Source: JAGVSR01 sp963708775 (GTDB lineage Bacteria; Pseudomonadota; Alphaproteobacteria; Rhizobiales; Hyphomicrobiaceae). Taken from it: DNA of 64,000 nucleotides. Shown here in pieces: positions 1 through 8,927 of the stretch (positions are counted from its first letter, which is position 1; each line of letters begins with the position of its first letter). The position numbers were made by a program, and so were the translations under genes. The notes under the pieces were generated by a model. That model was given only the letters and a program-made list of their open reading frames with translations. It did not search any database and had not been told where the DNA came from. The stretch covers positions 372,001 through 436,000 of the forward strand of contig CAVPTI010000002.1 of the NCBI GenBank assembly GCA_963708775.1, read 5' to 3'.

Positions 1-340
1 TGACGTGCGCCTCGATATGCGTCCCGGCGGCGAGTGTTTTTTCGTCATGCACGGGCCGGACGGCGAGCGCTTCGAGAACCCCGGCGTCTTTCTTGCCATC
101 GAACGGCAGAGGCGGATCGTCACCACGGACGCTTTTCTGCCCGGATGGATCCCGAGCGAGCGCGCCTTCATGGTCGCAGACGTCCTGATGGAGGACGCGG
201 GAGAGGGCAAGACTCACTACGTCGCACGCGCCATGCACTGGAGCGAAGAGGCGATGCGCGAGCACGAGCAGATGGGCTTCCATGAAGGCTGGGGCAAAAC
301 CGCCGATCAGCTCGAAGAGCTCGCAAAGTCCCTGACGTGA
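1..340 (+). CDS. SRPBCC/AHSA1-like domain protein, 3' part only
   Basis: This is the C-terminal part of a START/SRPBCC-fold protein resembling the AHSA1 (activator of Hsp90 ATPase homologue 1) group, small proteins with a hydrophobic ligand pocket. The frame is open to the left edge, so the true start lies outside the window. The internal GTG at position 5 is probably not the start. Visible family features are the strand pattern around 'FVMHGPDGERFENPG', the 'HYVARAMHW' strand and the C-terminal helix 'EGWGKTADQLEELAKSL' that closes the pocket. The ligand is unknown. The family call is fairly secure and any specific function is not. Confidence 0.7.
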   Translation, partial: DVRLDMRPGGECFFVMHGPDGERFENPGVFLAIERQRRIVTTDAFLPGWIPSERAFMVADVLMEDAGEGKTHYVARAMHWSEEAMREHEQMGFHEGWGKTADQLEELAKSLT

Positions 341-371
341 CCTCTGGTTGTCGATCGGACGTCGCTCGCTG

Positions 372-708
372 TCACTTCAGGGGATCGTGACCCCAATTCA
401 TCAGGGACCGCCGCCACGGCGTGTCACGAACATCGCCCTTTTGGACGCTGTGCGAGGTGCCGGTGTACGTAGCCGATCACTTTCCTCATATGGCTGTAAT
501 CGGCAGCCGTAAGGTCGACAACGCGCTTGCGCTTGATGGCGACGATGCGGCGGCCGGAAGCATGGCCGACGGACTCATCAGCGCCGTCACGATGGAAGCC
601 GACATCCTTGGACTGTGCTGATCGCAACCACGTCTCTAATTGCGCCGGAGTCATAGTCACGGCTTCGGAGAAGGCCTTTCGGAGTTCTGCACGCTCGTCC
701 TTTTGCAT
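372..708 (-). pseudogene. DUF3140 family protein, frame broken near its 3' end
   Basis: A small DUF3140 protein of unknown function. The N-terminal 90 residues hold the family hallmarks 'MTPAQLETWL', 'SVGHASGRRIV' and 'HMRKVIGYVHRHLAQRP'. The open frame then ends early at 424. Removing one base from the four-T run at about 438-441 restores the usual family tail (GDVRDTPWRRSLMNWGHD then PLK) and moves the stop to 372-374. The broken version would lack about 20 conserved residues. A homopolymer sequencing error is the simplest explanation, although a real truncation cannot be excluded. The gene lies just downstream of an alpha/beta hydrolase gene on the same strand (gap about 15 bases), so co-transcription is likely. 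Confidence 0.72.
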
Positions 709-723
709 TGGCCATCGTCCGCG

Positions 724-1581
724 TCACGCTGCGCTTGCAAGCGCGATGCGGCCGTCGGAGGCAAAGGCTGCGATATCGCGGTTGAGTTCGTCACGGTGGG
801 TATAGAAAAGCCCGTGCGGGGCGTTGGGGTAGATCTTGAGCTGCGCGTTGGGGATCAGTTCGGCGGCGCGCTTGCCGCTCGCTTCGATCGGCACGATCGC
901 GTCGGCGTCGCCGTGGATGACAAGGATGGGCAGGTGAATGCCCTTGGCCATGCCGCGCAGATCCGTCGCTGAGAAGGCGCGGACGCATTCGAGCGTCGCA
1001 ATCGGCGACGCATGCATGGCCAATTCGCAATTCGCTGCGATCATCGGCAGGCTTACGGGCGACGAGAGCAGTCCGACGCCGAAGAACTTCTCGGTGAAGT
1101 CGGTCAAGAACGCGGGGCGATCCTTGCGCAGGCCCGAGGTCATCTCGTCGAACACGGAGCCATCGACGCCGTCGGGATTGTCGGCGCTCTTCAGCAAATA
1201 CGGCACGATGGATGCCACGAGCATTGCCTTGGTGATGCGTCCGGTGTTGTGACGGGTCAGGACCTCCACCACTTCCCCGCCGCCCATCGAAAATCCGATG
1301 AGGGTCACGTTTTCAAGTTCGAGGTGATCGATGAGGCCGGCCACATCGGCGCCCATCGTCTTGTAGTCATAACCGCCGGCCGGCTTGTCGGATCGGCCGA
1401 ACCCTCGGCGGTCCAATGTGATGCAACGGAAGCCCGCCTCGATCAGCGGCACGATCTGGTATTCCCACATCGCGCCGGATAGCGGCCATCCGTGCACAAA
1501 AACCAGCGGTGGTCCTGCACCGACATCTTCGTAGTAGATCCCGGTCCCATCATCGGCGCGGTACATCGACATGAATGTCAT
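724..1581 (-). CDS. alpha/beta hydrolase, non-haem chloroperoxidase-like
   Basis: A 285-residue single-domain alpha/beta hydrolase of the cofactor-free haloperoxidase/esterase type, probably cytoplasmic because no signal peptide is seen. The oxyanion-hole segment 'FVHGWPLSG' is near residue 30. The nucleophile is Ser98 in 'GFSMGGG', the acid is probably Asp227 in 'HGDADAIVP', and the base is His256 in 'NAPHGLFYTH'. Length and motif spacing match the chloroperoxidase subgroup, whose natural substrates are mostly esters or lactones, with perhydrolase activity as a side reaction. The true substrate is unknown. Another possible start is the Met at residue 4 or 6. It lies upstream of the DUF3140 gene on the same strand. 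Confidence 0.85.
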   Translation of the reverse strand: MTFMSMYRADDGTGIYYEDVGAGPPLVFVHGWPLSGAMWEYQIVPLIEAGFRCITLDRRGFGRSDKPAGGYDYKTMGADVAGLIDHLELENVTLIGFSMGGGEVVEVLTRHNTGRITKAMLVASIVPYLLKSADNPDGVDGSVFDEMTSGLRKDRPAFLTDFTEKFFGVGLLSSPVSLPMIAANCELAMHASPIATLECVRAFSATDLRGMAKGIHLPILVIHGDADAIVPIEASGKRAAELIPNAQLKIYPNAPHGLFYTHRDELNRDIAAFASDGRIALASAA

Positions 1582-1756
1582 CCTCGGTCTCTCTGCCCTG
1601 TCTCGGCATCCCGAACGTGACCTTCCAGTCTAAGTTCCATAACAGCTGAGCTCTGGCTTTCAGTGTGGCTGAACCCGGGTTGAGCCCTCTGTGCTAACTG
1701 TCTCTTTTACTTCATGAGTTTATGCATTAAACTGTAGCCACACTGGGAGGAGGAGA

Positions 1757-2758
1757 ATGTTCGCTTACTCCATTACCGGTTGGCGCGGTTACGCCGTCGC
1801 CATCGGCCTCGTTGGCTTGGCGACATCTTTGCGTTTCCTCATCGGCCTTTTCGAGCAAGGCGTCGTGTACTTCGCTTTGTTCTATCCCGCCGTGGTCATG
1901 GCAACGCTTCTGTCCGGATACCGGGCAGGCATTGTCGCGCTCGTGCTTTCCGTTATCGCGGTCTGGTTTCTGTTCTTGCCACCGCCGTTGTCGTTCGAAC
2001 TGAAGGCACCGGCCTCGGCCGTGAACATCGTGCTTTTCATCGCAAGCTCGGCGTTATTGATCTGGCTGTCCGAGGGCTACCGCAAGGCGGTTCATGATCT
2101 GCGTGAGGAGAAGTCGTTCCGCGATCTTCTGCTCGATGAGGTGCGCCATCGAAGCCGTAACAGCGTCGCCGTCGCCAAAACGATTGTCGACAACACGCTG
2201 AAGTCCGATCCGCAGACCGCCGCTACCATCAACGGGCGGCTGGCGACGCTGCTGTCAGCCGAGTCCCTGCTCATGGAAGAGACAGGCGCTGGAGAACGCC
2301 TCCAGACTATCCTTAACAACGAACTCAGCCCCTACGGTAGTGACCAGGTCATTGCCACCGGCTCTGATATCGTGCTCCCTGCCCGGCACGCGCGCGCCTG
2401 GGCGCTGATCGTCCATGAACTGGCCACGAACGCCGTCAAATACGGAGCCCTGGGTTATCCCGATGGCCGCGTGCTGATCACATGGCTAAGGGTCGGCGAA
2501 AATCTCGATTTCTGGTGGGTGGAGACAGGTGGGTCGGCTGCACCCCAGTTACCTGCTTCCAGTGGCTTTGGAACAAAACTCATCGACGCCATGGTCAAGT
2601 CGCTGGGGGGTACCATCACACGCAGCGTCGAGCGTGACGGGCTGAAATGCTCGATATCCGTACCTTTGATCGAACTTGAGTTGCCGGTGCGGACCCAGAC
2701 GCCAATCCGTACTGTCCAGCCCGCCAAAGAATTAGTGGGTCCTTCAGGCAATAGATAA
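1757..2758 (+). CDS. HWE-family sensor histidine kinase with DUF4118-like membrane domain
   Basis: A 333-residue membrane sensor kinase. Residues 1-105 form about four hydrophobic helices resembling the DUF4118/KdpD-type membrane module. The dimerisation segment has the phospho-acceptor His131 in 'LLDEVRHRSRNS'. The ATPase domain has 'HELATNAVKYGAL' (His220, Asn225) and 'WVE' (Trp254, Glu256), which together define the HWE subclass common in Rhizobiales, followed by a glycine-rich 'GFGTKLI'. The start is well supported by a strong GGAGGAGGAG ribosome-binding site directly before the ATG. No response regulator is adjacent. HWE kinases often feed single-domain regulators or the general stress response, but the signal here is unknown. 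Confidence 0.88.
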   Translation: MFAYSITGWRGYAVAIGLVGLATSLRFLIGLFEQGVVYFALFYPAVVMATLLSGYRAGIVALVLSVIAVWFLFLPPPLSFELKAPASAVNIVLFIASSALLIWLSEGYRKAVHDLREEKSFRDLLLDEVRHRSRNSVAVAKTIVDNTLKSDPQTAATINGRLATLLSAESLLMEETGAGERLQTILNNELSPYGSDQVIATGSDIVLPARHARAWALIVHELATNAVKYGALGYPDGRVLITWLRVGENLDFWWVETGGSAAPQLPASSGFGTKLIDAMVKSLGGTITRSVERDGLKCSISVPLIELELPVRTQTPIRTVQPAKELVGPSGNR

Positions 2759-2859
2759 AACTTTATCCACTCGCGAACGGCTTCCTTCACCTTTCCCGGC
2801 TTAAATTCCCATTCACTGGAAGACCAGATTTCGTCGCTTCTGGAATTGGGGATCAGCGC

Positions 2860-3375
2860 ATGCAGCCGCCGAAGCTACTCATTCGCAAAGGCATGGTCGT
2901 GGTGCAGGGCCGTAATCGGCCATGCATTCAAATCCTTGCCGTGGTCGATCCTGCCCTGAAGACGAAGCTCGAGGAGAGTTTCGGCACCGAGAACCTGTTC
3001 AAGCGCTCTGCCTATTCGATGGGATTTCCGGCCGGCACGCCTCTGCCGTCGCCGACGCTCGCTCCCCACGTTGCGGCTCTCATCAAGAACGATGCCTGCC
3101 CGGAAATCACGGTCAAAACGATCCTTGCAGCGCAGCTCTTCCAGGCCACCTCGGTTTGGGAGATGAAGGCCTTCGAATACATCGCCTGCCGCGCGTTCGA
3201 TTCATTCGTCGACTTCACGCAAACGGTCGTCGAGCTGGGCACCGAGACAACCTATGCCCCCGCCGAAGCCCAGCGCCTGGGGGCTGCTATCGGTCTGGCC
3301 CAGGACGCGGCCGCCGCGTCGGCCGCCGCCGCACTGGCGCTTGCTGCCGCGGCACCTGCCGCTGCTGCGGCTTGA
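2860..3375 (+). CDS. hypothetical protein with alanine-rich C-terminus
   Basis: A 171-residue protein I do not recognise. Residues 1-135 look globular and mixed alpha/beta, with no signal peptide or membrane segment. The last 35 residues are almost all alanine with a few Leu, Pro and Ser, encoded by a GCC/GCG-rich low-complexity stretch at about 3305-3372. That tail resembles those of some phasin-like or surface proteins, but nothing else supports such an assignment. A GGGGA sits about 7 bases before the ATG. The stop codon abuts that of the convergent yidD gene with no intergenic bases. Confidence 0.6.
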   Translation: MQPPKLLIRKGMVVVQGRNRPCIQILAVVDPALKTKLEESFGTENLFKRSAYSMGFPAGTPLPSPTLAPHVAALIKNDACPEITVKTILAAQLFQATSVWEMKAFEYIACRAFDSFVDFTQTVVELGTETTYAPAEAQRLGAAIGLAQDAAAASAAAALALAAAAPAAAAA

Positions 3376-3690
3376 TCAGACAAGAGCCGCTGCGCGACGG
3401 CTCCGGGTTATGGAGCCCTTTTCCAGCGGCCGTAGCGCCAGGGTGCGAAGGGGTGGCGTTCGCGGCGTGAGGTCGGGGACGGGATCGTAGCCGTGCGTGC
3501 CCCACGGATGGCAGCGGGCGATCCGCGAGACCATGAGCCAGAAGCCTTTCCAGGCGCCGTTGCGATCGATGGCCTCCAGCGCGTACTCGGAGCAACTCGG
3601 CATGTGGCGGCATTCCATGCCCATCCACGGCTTCAGCGTCGCCCGGTAGAGATGCACGGGGGCCTTCATGACCGACCGGGAGAGGCTCAC
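3376..3690 (-). CDS. yidD: membrane protein insertion efficiency factor YidD
   Basis: YidD is a small basic membrane-associated protein that assists YidC-dependent insertion of inner-membrane proteins. The diagnostic region 'CRHMPSCSEYALEAI' (residues 27-41) with its conserved cysteines is present, followed by 'RIARCHPWGTHGYDPVP'. The N-terminal amphipathic stretch includes 'YRATLKPW'. At 104 residues it is typical for the family. It is usually found between rnpA and yidC, but here it follows a cupin gene with a 4-base ATGA overlap, so it is probably translationally coupled to that gene. The last 30 residues are basic and variable, as is usual. Confidence 0.93.
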   Translation of the reverse strand: MSLSRSVMKAPVHLYRATLKPWMGMECRHMPSCSEYALEAIDRNGAWKGFWLMVSRIARCHPWGTHGYDPVPDLTPRTPPLRTLALRPLEKGSITRSRRAAALV

Positions 3691-4151
3691 GGCAGCGGCT
3701 CTCCTGTTTTGCGGGTGAAGCGGAATTGGCCATCGCGCTTCGTGAGTTGCAGGTCAATATCGGAATAAACCACGTCATCGTCGCGCGCGCGGGTGCCGAT
3801 CTCCAGATAGGTGCCGGGCTCAGAGCCGCGATTGACGAGGTGGTGTCCGTTGGCCGAGCCGGCGGGAAATCCCGCCATCATGCCGGGGGTCAAGATTTGC
3901 TCGCCTTCGTCGGTCACGAGCGTCAGCGTGCCTTCCACGACATAGATCGCTTCGTCTTCCGCTGTATGCCAATGGCGGTGGGCCGATTGGCCGCCGGGTT
4001 CCAAGGTCGTGAGATTGACGCCGAACTGCGTTAATCCCAGCGCCTCGGTCAGCGCCCGCTTGGCGCGCTTGTCGAACCCTTTATCGAAGGGCGCCGGATA
4101 GATCGTCGTTCGCCGGGTTGGAAGGCTCCATGGATCGCGGACTACGGGCAT
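3687..4151 (-). CDS. cupin-2 domain protein
   Basis: A 154-residue single-domain cupin, a small beta-barrel metal-binding protein. Motif 1 is visible as 'HRHWHTAEDEAIYVVEGTL' (two to three His and a Glu as metal ligands), and motif 2 as 'PAGSANGHHLVNRG' with the terminal His ligand. Such proteins act as isomerases, dioxygenases or sugar-binding modules, and nothing here identifies the substrate. It overlaps yidD by 4 bases and is likely its operon partner. No signal peptide is seen, so it should be cytoplasmic. Confidence 0.85.
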   Translation of the reverse strand: MPVVRDPWSLPTRRTTIYPAPFDKGFDKRAKRALTEALGLTQFGVNLTTLEPGGQSAHRHWHTAEDEAIYVVEGTLTLVTDEGEQILTPGMMAGFPAGSANGHHLVNRGSEPGTYLEIGTRARDDDVVYSDIDLQLTKRDGQFRFTRKTGEPLP

Positions 4152-4205
4152 GGTCTCCCTTCCCCCTTTGCTGCTATGCGACCGCTTTCGTCCTGGCCCC
4201 GTGTC

Positions 4206-4671
4206 CTAGACCGCTTGGCGATGAGGCGCATTGCGACCTTGCGCATCGGCTACAGCGCGCTCGATGGCGTCGAAGATCAGGAGCGTCGAAGCATGCCGGT
4301 GGCGGTAGTCGCGTACAGGTTCGAGCAGGGCGAGATCAGCCCACCGTCCAGACGGCGCGGGGCCGTTCTCCTTCAACATCCGGCGCATGGTTTCCGCGAC
4401 CGCTCGCATTTCAGCGACCGGCGTGCCGATGATTTCACGACCGACGATGGCGGCTGCGGCTTGACCGAGCAGGCAGGCTTTGACGTTCTGGGCAAAGCCG
4501 GTCACGACGATCCCCGTCCGGATCGAGCGCGACATCGACGGAGATGGTCGAGCCACACAGCTTCGAATGCGCTTCCCCGTGGCCTCCCGGCGCGGGCAGG
4601 CGGCCGGTGTGCGGGATCGCTGCCGCAAGTTCGAGTATCCTCGTGTTGTAGATGTCATCCAAGTCGGCCAT
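4206..4671 (-). pseudogene. IscU/NifU-like iron-sulfur cluster scaffold protein, frame broken
   Basis: The coding sequence is split across two frames. The N-terminal part begins 'MADLDDIYNTRILELA' and carries 'HSKLCGSTISVDV' with a first candidate cluster-ligand cysteine. The remainder, in the next frame, has 'TGFAQNVKACLLGQAAAA' with a second cysteine, then the helical tail 'HRHASTLLIFDAIERAV'. Removing one base from the four-C run at about 4512-4515 joins them into a roughly 155-residue protein of the alphaproteobacterial scaffold family related to IscU and NifU-N, which holds nascent Fe-S clusters. It is divergently oriented from hisI, with the two starts 74 bases apart, so the short spacer must carry both promoters. 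The break is probably a sequencing error. Confidence 0.75.
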
Positions 4672-4744
4672 GCACGCTCCAATGCGGTCCCCGGGTTCGC
4701 CGAACCGGGTTATACATATAGGACCTTTCAACCCGGACGGCACC

Positions 4745-5153
4745 ATGCCCGCGACAACTCCTACGACTACGACCGACACCGACATCGAGCAGGGGCTGAC
4801 GTTATCCCCGCGCTTCGATGCTCAGGGGCTGGTGGCCGCGATCGTGACCGACGCGGTGGCGGGCGACGTTTTGATGTTCGCCTGGATGAATTCGCAAGCG
4901 CTGCGCTTAACGATCGATACGGGTATCGCGCATTTCTGGAGCCGCTCGCGCGCGAAAATCTGGAAGAAGGGCGAGGAAAGCGGCAATCTACTCGAGATCG
5001 TCGAAATGCGAGTTCGATTGCGATCAAGATGCGCTGTGGCTGAAGGTGCGCATCAAAGGCGCGGGCGTGGCGTGTCACACCGGCGAGCGCTCCTGCTTCT
5101 ATCGCAGTGTGCCCGTGGGAGAGCCGGGTTCAACGCGCCTCAGGCGCGGGTAA
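4745..5153 (+). pseudogene. hisI: phosphoribosyl-AMP cyclohydrolase HisI, frame broken
   Basis: HisI opens the purine ring of phosphoribosyl-AMP in the third step of histidine synthesis. The first frame shows 'LMFAWMNSQALRLTI' and 'HFWSRSRAKIWKKGEESGN'. The metal-binding part 'DCDQDALWLKV' and 'ACHTGERSCFYR' lies one frame over. One extra base at about 5011-5016 separates them, and the corrected reading ends at the TAA at 5151-5153, giving about 136 residues, which is normal. All three conserved zinc-site cysteines survive in the corrected reading. Because the gene is needed for histidine prototrophy and every motif is intact, a consensus error is more likely than decay. No other his gene is in the window. 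Confidence 0.85.
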
Positions 5154-5366
5154 GATCGTTCGATCACGCATCGCAACATCGAAATGCAGCGCAACATTCA
5201 CTCAATTCAGAGGTTTCATTCGTTTTCGTAACACGCGGGAGTAATGATTTTACCAATATCCTAGGGCGACTTTAACGTCCTCCTGGCACGCTGATCGGGC
5301 ATTCTTGGGCGTACGCGGCACGGGGGTTGCTTTCCTCTTCGAGACGCAAGCGGTCGGAGCACGCAG

Positions 5367-6323
5367 ATGGCAGTCGCAAAGATCGGTTTGGCACTGGGCG
5401 GCGGCGCGGCGCGGGGCTGGGCTCACATCGGCGTGCTGCGCGCCCTCCTCGCAGCTGGAATCAAGCCAGACATCATCGTTGGAACATCGATGGGCGCTGT
5501 GGTCGGTGGGTGTCATCTCGCCGGTCAGCTCGATGATCTGGAAGAATTCGCCCGAAGTCTGACGAAGCGGCGTGTGTTCGGCTATCTCGATTTCAATCTC
5601 GCGGGCACCGGCCTCATCTCAGGGCAGAAGCTTTGCGATCGGCTGGAGCGGCATCTGAGCGACCGGCGGATCGAGGATCTCGACCGACGTTTCACAGCGG
5701 TGGCCACCGAGATCGGCTCCGGACATGAAGTGTGGCTGTCGCGTGGACGGCTCGTCGATGCGATCCGCGCGTCCTATGCGCTGCCCGGTATCTTCAAACC
5801 GGTGAAGATCGATGGCCGATGGCTGTTCGACGGTGCGCTCGTCAATCCCATACCCGTTTCAGTTTGCCGCGCACTCGGCGCCCGCTACGTGATCGCGGTG
5901 AACCTCAATTACGATATTTCCAGCCGGTCGGCAGCTGCCAACGCCATCGTCGATCACGCGGAAGCTGAGGACGCGGAAGCGCGCGAAGAGATGGTTGCCA
6001 AGGACAAGTCGGGCGTGGGCGCACGCTGGCTGCTGACGCGGCAGCTGTTTGGCCGTGGCGAGGATGTGCCCGGCATATCGACCGTCATGGTCGATGCGCT
6101 CAACATCGTGCAGGATCGCATTGCGCGGTCGCGGCTGGCCGGCGATCCGCCTGACGCGCTCATCAGTCCGCGCCTGCAGGGCATTGGTCTGTTTGATTTC
6201 CATCGCGCAGACGAACTGATCCAGCGCGGCGAAACTGCCGGCAGGCGCGAAGCCGAAGACATCGCTCGCGAACTGAAACTCCGCCGCGACGTCGATGCGC
6301 GGTTTGGCGTTCAGCACGCCTGA
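5367..6323 (+). CDS. patatin-like phospholipase (RssA type)
   Basis: A 318-residue patatin-family lipase, expected to hydrolyse phospholipid or lysophospholipid acyl chains at the cytoplasmic face. The glycine-rich oxyanion loop 'LGGGAARGWAHIGVL' is at residues 10-24, the nucleophile is Ser41 in 'GTSMGA', and the catalytic Asp155 is in 'LFDGALVNP'. Length and order match the bacterial NTE/RssA-like group. A gap of about 210 bases without a gene precedes it. The C-terminal 80 residues are helical and variable. No signal peptide or membrane helix is seen. The family call is secure and the physiological substrate is unknown. Confidence 0.9.
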   Translation: MAVAKIGLALGGGAARGWAHIGVLRALLAAGIKPDIIVGTSMGAVVGGCHLAGQLDDLEEFARSLTKRRVFGYLDFNLAGTGLISGQKLCDRLERHLSDRRIEDLDRRFTAVATEIGSGHEVWLSRGRLVDAIRASYALPGIFKPVKIDGRWLFDGALVNPIPVSVCRALGARYVIAVNLNYDISSRSAAANAIVDHAEAEDAEAREEMVAKDKSGVGARWLLTRQLFGRGEDVPGISTVMVDALNIVQDRIARSRLAGDPPDALISPRLQGIGLFDFHRADELIQRGETAGRREAEDIARELKLRRDVDARFGVQHA

Positions 6324-6427
6324 TCTCGCGAGAGACCAGACAAAAGGCTGACGCGCGCGATGCGGCCAGCCTCAGTCATCTGCTCTGAATTTTGCGACGT
6401 TGGTTCGCGGCGTCAGGACTTGGGAAC

Positions 6428-6859
6428 TCAGCCGGTCGCCAAATAGCCGCGCATCGCGGACACTTCCATTTCCACCGTTGCCACGTGGTTCTTGACCACG
6501 TCACCGATAGAAATGATGCCGACGAGTGAGCCGTCTTCGACAACGGGGAGATGACGGAAGCGGCCAGACGTCATCATTTCCATGGTTTCGTCGACCAGAC
6601 TTGTCTCGCTGCAGGTAATGACATCGCGCGTCATGAAGCGCGACGCCGGCATTTCCAATGCAGCAACACCGCGCTCGGCAATAGCGCGGATCACATCGCG
6701 CTCGGAGATGATGCCGTCCACTGCGCCGTTATCGCCCACGACCACCACGGCGCCGATCTTGCGCGCGGCAAGTTTCGCTGCAACTTCCTGAAGCGTGTGA
6801 TCAGGCCGTACCGTTGTGACAGAGCGACCTTTGGCTTTGAGAATCGTTGCGACGTTCAT
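6428..6859 (-). CDS. tandem CBS-domain protein
   Basis: A 143-residue protein made of two CBS domains, a Bateman module that binds adenine nucleotides. Each repeat shows the typical beta-alpha-beta ending 'DGIISERDVIRAIAERG' (first) and 'VGIISIGDVVKNHV' (second). Stand-alone CBS pairs of this kind are common in alphaproteobacteria and thought to sense energy charge, but their partners are usually unknown. The start chosen is the Met followed by 'NVATILKAKGR', preceded by GGGAGA 6 bases upstream. A longer open frame upstream is not protein-like. The rhomboid protease gene lies upstream on the same strand, about 180 bases away. Confidence 0.9.
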   Translation of the reverse strand: MNVATILKAKGRSVTTVRPDHTLQEVAAKLAARKIGAVVVVGDNGAVDGIISERDVIRAIAERGVAALEMPASRFMTRDVITCSETSLVDETMEMMTSGRFRHLPVVEDGSLVGIISIGDVVKNHVATVEMEVSAMRGYLATG

Positions 6860-7041
6860 GGTGTTCTCTCCCGTCTGATGCCGTTCGTTGACGAAGAGGA
6901 GTTCTGGGCTGCGCGGCGGCGAACCTGGCTTCGATTGGAAGACTGAAGCGGCTCGGCCGTGCCGTCCAATTCTCCCGGGACAACGCGACACTTTCTTAAA
7001 GTCACCTGAATGGTGATCTAAATTGTCGCACGATTCAAGCC

Positions 7042-7848
7042 TCATTCCGCCGGTAATTCAGGGACATCTTCATGACGCGGTGCAATATCGAATAATCCGA
7101 ATAGGCAAAATCCGGCGATATAGCCCCCCACGTGCGCTTCCCACGCAATCGCATTGTTCGCATTGACGTCTCCGAAGCCGATCATCGCTGCCAAATTCAT
7201 CACGATGAACGCTGCCGTCACGATCTGCAGACGGCGATCTCGCAGCGCAGCAGAAAGCGGTTTCAATGGGATTGAGCGTGGGTCTTCGTTGAGGCGACGC
7301 AGGCCACCGCCGTCATCCAGGGCACTGAAAAAGAAGCGCATCACACCGCCCATCATTCCCGCTATTGCGCCCGAGGCTCCGATCATGGGGGCGAGTAATC
7401 CGGGATTGATGACGATGAAAGTTATTGCACCCGCGAAACCGCAGACGAAGAAGAAGAGTAAAAGCCGAATTGCCCCTATGCGTTTTTCCAGTGCACCTGC
7501 AAAGGCCAGCATGGACGCGCCGTTGAACGCCAGATGCATGGCATCGCCGTGGACGAACATGTGGGTCACGAATTGCGTGTAGATTGCCGCCATGCCTCCC
7601 GGTAATTCGGCCGCATAGCCGCTTAACCGAGCCGGGATCAGAGCCATCAGCAGGACGAAGTGCGTGTCGGCGAGTTCGTTCAACGTCGAGCGATAGACCA
7701 TCACCGCAAGCATGATCGCCAGCAGGCTGAGGACCATCGGCGGGATGTTGAAGATCGGCTCGCGCGGCGGCGGGCCGGCAGCGGGCGGGGTGTCATGCAG
7801 CCAGGGTTCTCCCGCTTCATGCCCGCCGTCATCATGCATATTCGCCAA
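7042..7848 (-). CDS. rhomboid family intramembrane serine protease
   Basis: A multi-pass membrane protease of the rhomboid family. The catalytic Ser is in 'MIGASGAIAGMMGG' (near residue 159) and the catalytic His in 'AHVGGYIAG' (near residue 239). The family 'HLAFNGASML' segment is also present. About six transmembrane helices follow a Pro-rich N-terminus. The start is uncertain: a perfect AGGAGG sits 6 bases before a TTG (7848), whereas the in-frame ATG at 7839 is 15 bases away, so I prefer the TTG. An inserted loop rich in Asp, Gly and Arg lies between helices after the GASG motif. Substrates are unknown. Confidence 0.88.
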   Translation of the reverse strand: MANMHDDGGHEAGEPWLHDTPPAAGPPPREPIFNIPPMVLSLLAIMLAVMVYRSTLNELADTHFVLLMALIPARLSGYAAELPGGMAAIYTQFVTHMFVHGDAMHLAFNGASMLAFAGALEKRIGAIRLLLFFFVCGFAGAITFIVINPGLLAPMIGASGAIAGMMGGVMRFFFSALDDGGGLRRLNEDPRSIPLKPLSAALRDRRLQIVTAAFIVMNLAAMIGFGDVNANNAIAWEAHVGGYIAGFCLFGLFDIAPRHEDVPELPAE

Positions 7849-8074
7849 GATTGTCCTCCTGATGCGGTTCCGGGGCGGCCGGTACCGCGCTGCGACAGGC
7901 GGCACGATGGCGGGCGCGGCCTCGGGCGGCAACCCTAAAAGGTTGTCCGGTTGGCGGGCGGTCAGCACCGGCACGGCCGATGGCACAAAAGCTGCGACCG
8001 AGGCGTTAACGCGGACGGCTTCGGCCTTGCCGACGTCCCAATAACCCTCGGCCCTGGCGGGTCGTGTACGATCG

Positions 8075-8740
8075 ATGGTCAGAATGAGACATAAGACCAG
8101 CCAGCATCTCTACGACTACTGGAACCGCCTCCGCGGCCCCCGCCTCGCCCCCCGCCGCTTTGAGATCGAGCCGGCCAGTATTGGCGACGCGTTACCGGAT
8201 ACATTTATCCTGGAGCGCCACGATACGGGCACCTTCCCTTATCGCCTGGCCGGAACCCGCTTATGCGAACGCTTCAAAAAAGAATTTCGGGGACACAACT
8301 TCCTCGCGTCCTGGAACGCTCACGACATCGGCACACTGCGGTCGCGGCTGAATGCCATCTCGGTGCAGGGCGGGGTGATCCTGCTCTTGGCGAATACCGA
8401 GACCGCTTCGGGCAAATCTCTGCAGGTGGAAATCCTCATCTTGCCCTTAATTCACGGACAGGTTTGTGCCGATCGGTTCCTCGGCGTCTTGAGCCCGCTG
8501 GCGGTGCCGTCGTGGCTTGATTTCGAGCCCCTTCAAACCTTGCAACTGATGTCGGATGAGATCATTTGGCCTGACGGGCATCCGCAGGCGTTGGGCGTCG
8601 CGACCGAAGACGTCGAAGATCGCCAGACCCCTTTTCTGCCGCGCATTCGCCAATCCCGTATCGTGCGGTCGGACCGTCGCCAGTTCCGCGTCTTCGATGG
8701 TGGCCTCAGCGACAACGGCCCCGTTGCACCAGAGTCTTGA
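8075..8740 (+). CDS. PAS_5-family (PAS-fold) protein
   Basis: A 221-residue cytoplasmic protein of the PAS_5 group common in Rhizobiales. The N-terminal helix 'HLYDYWNRLRGPRLAPRR' and 'IGDALPDTFILERHD' are typical, then the PAS core with 'YRLAGTRLCERF' and the strand 'ILILPLIHG'. The C-terminal 50 residues are polar and likely unstructured. No output domain is present, so it may act by binding a partner. Alternative starts lie at 8084 (ATG) or upstream. It is monocistronic, about 190 bases before a PilZ gene on the same strand. Confidence 0.78.
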   Translation: MVRMRHKTSQHLYDYWNRLRGPRLAPRRFEIEPASIGDALPDTFILERHDTGTFPYRLAGTRLCERFKKEFRGHNFLASWNAHDIGTLRSRLNAISVQGGVILLLANTETASGKSLQVEILILPLIHGQVCADRFLGVLSPLAVPSWLDFEPLQTLQLMSDEIIWPDGHPQALGVATEDVEDRQTPFLPRIRQSRIVRSDRRQFRVFDGGLSDNGPVAPES

Positions 8741-8927
8741 TCAGACCTCTCGATTGAACGTCGTCATTTTTTGCCTACGGCCTGTCCCACTTTCGAGGAC
8801 CCTTTAGGCCTTCATTAAGATGCTCCGCCCCATAGTCACCGTGAGACTGCCCGGATCTGCGCACGATCGTTGTGTTTGATCGGGTCCAGGACAGGTCTGA
8901 CGCAGGTTGCTATCGGGTCCGCGACGC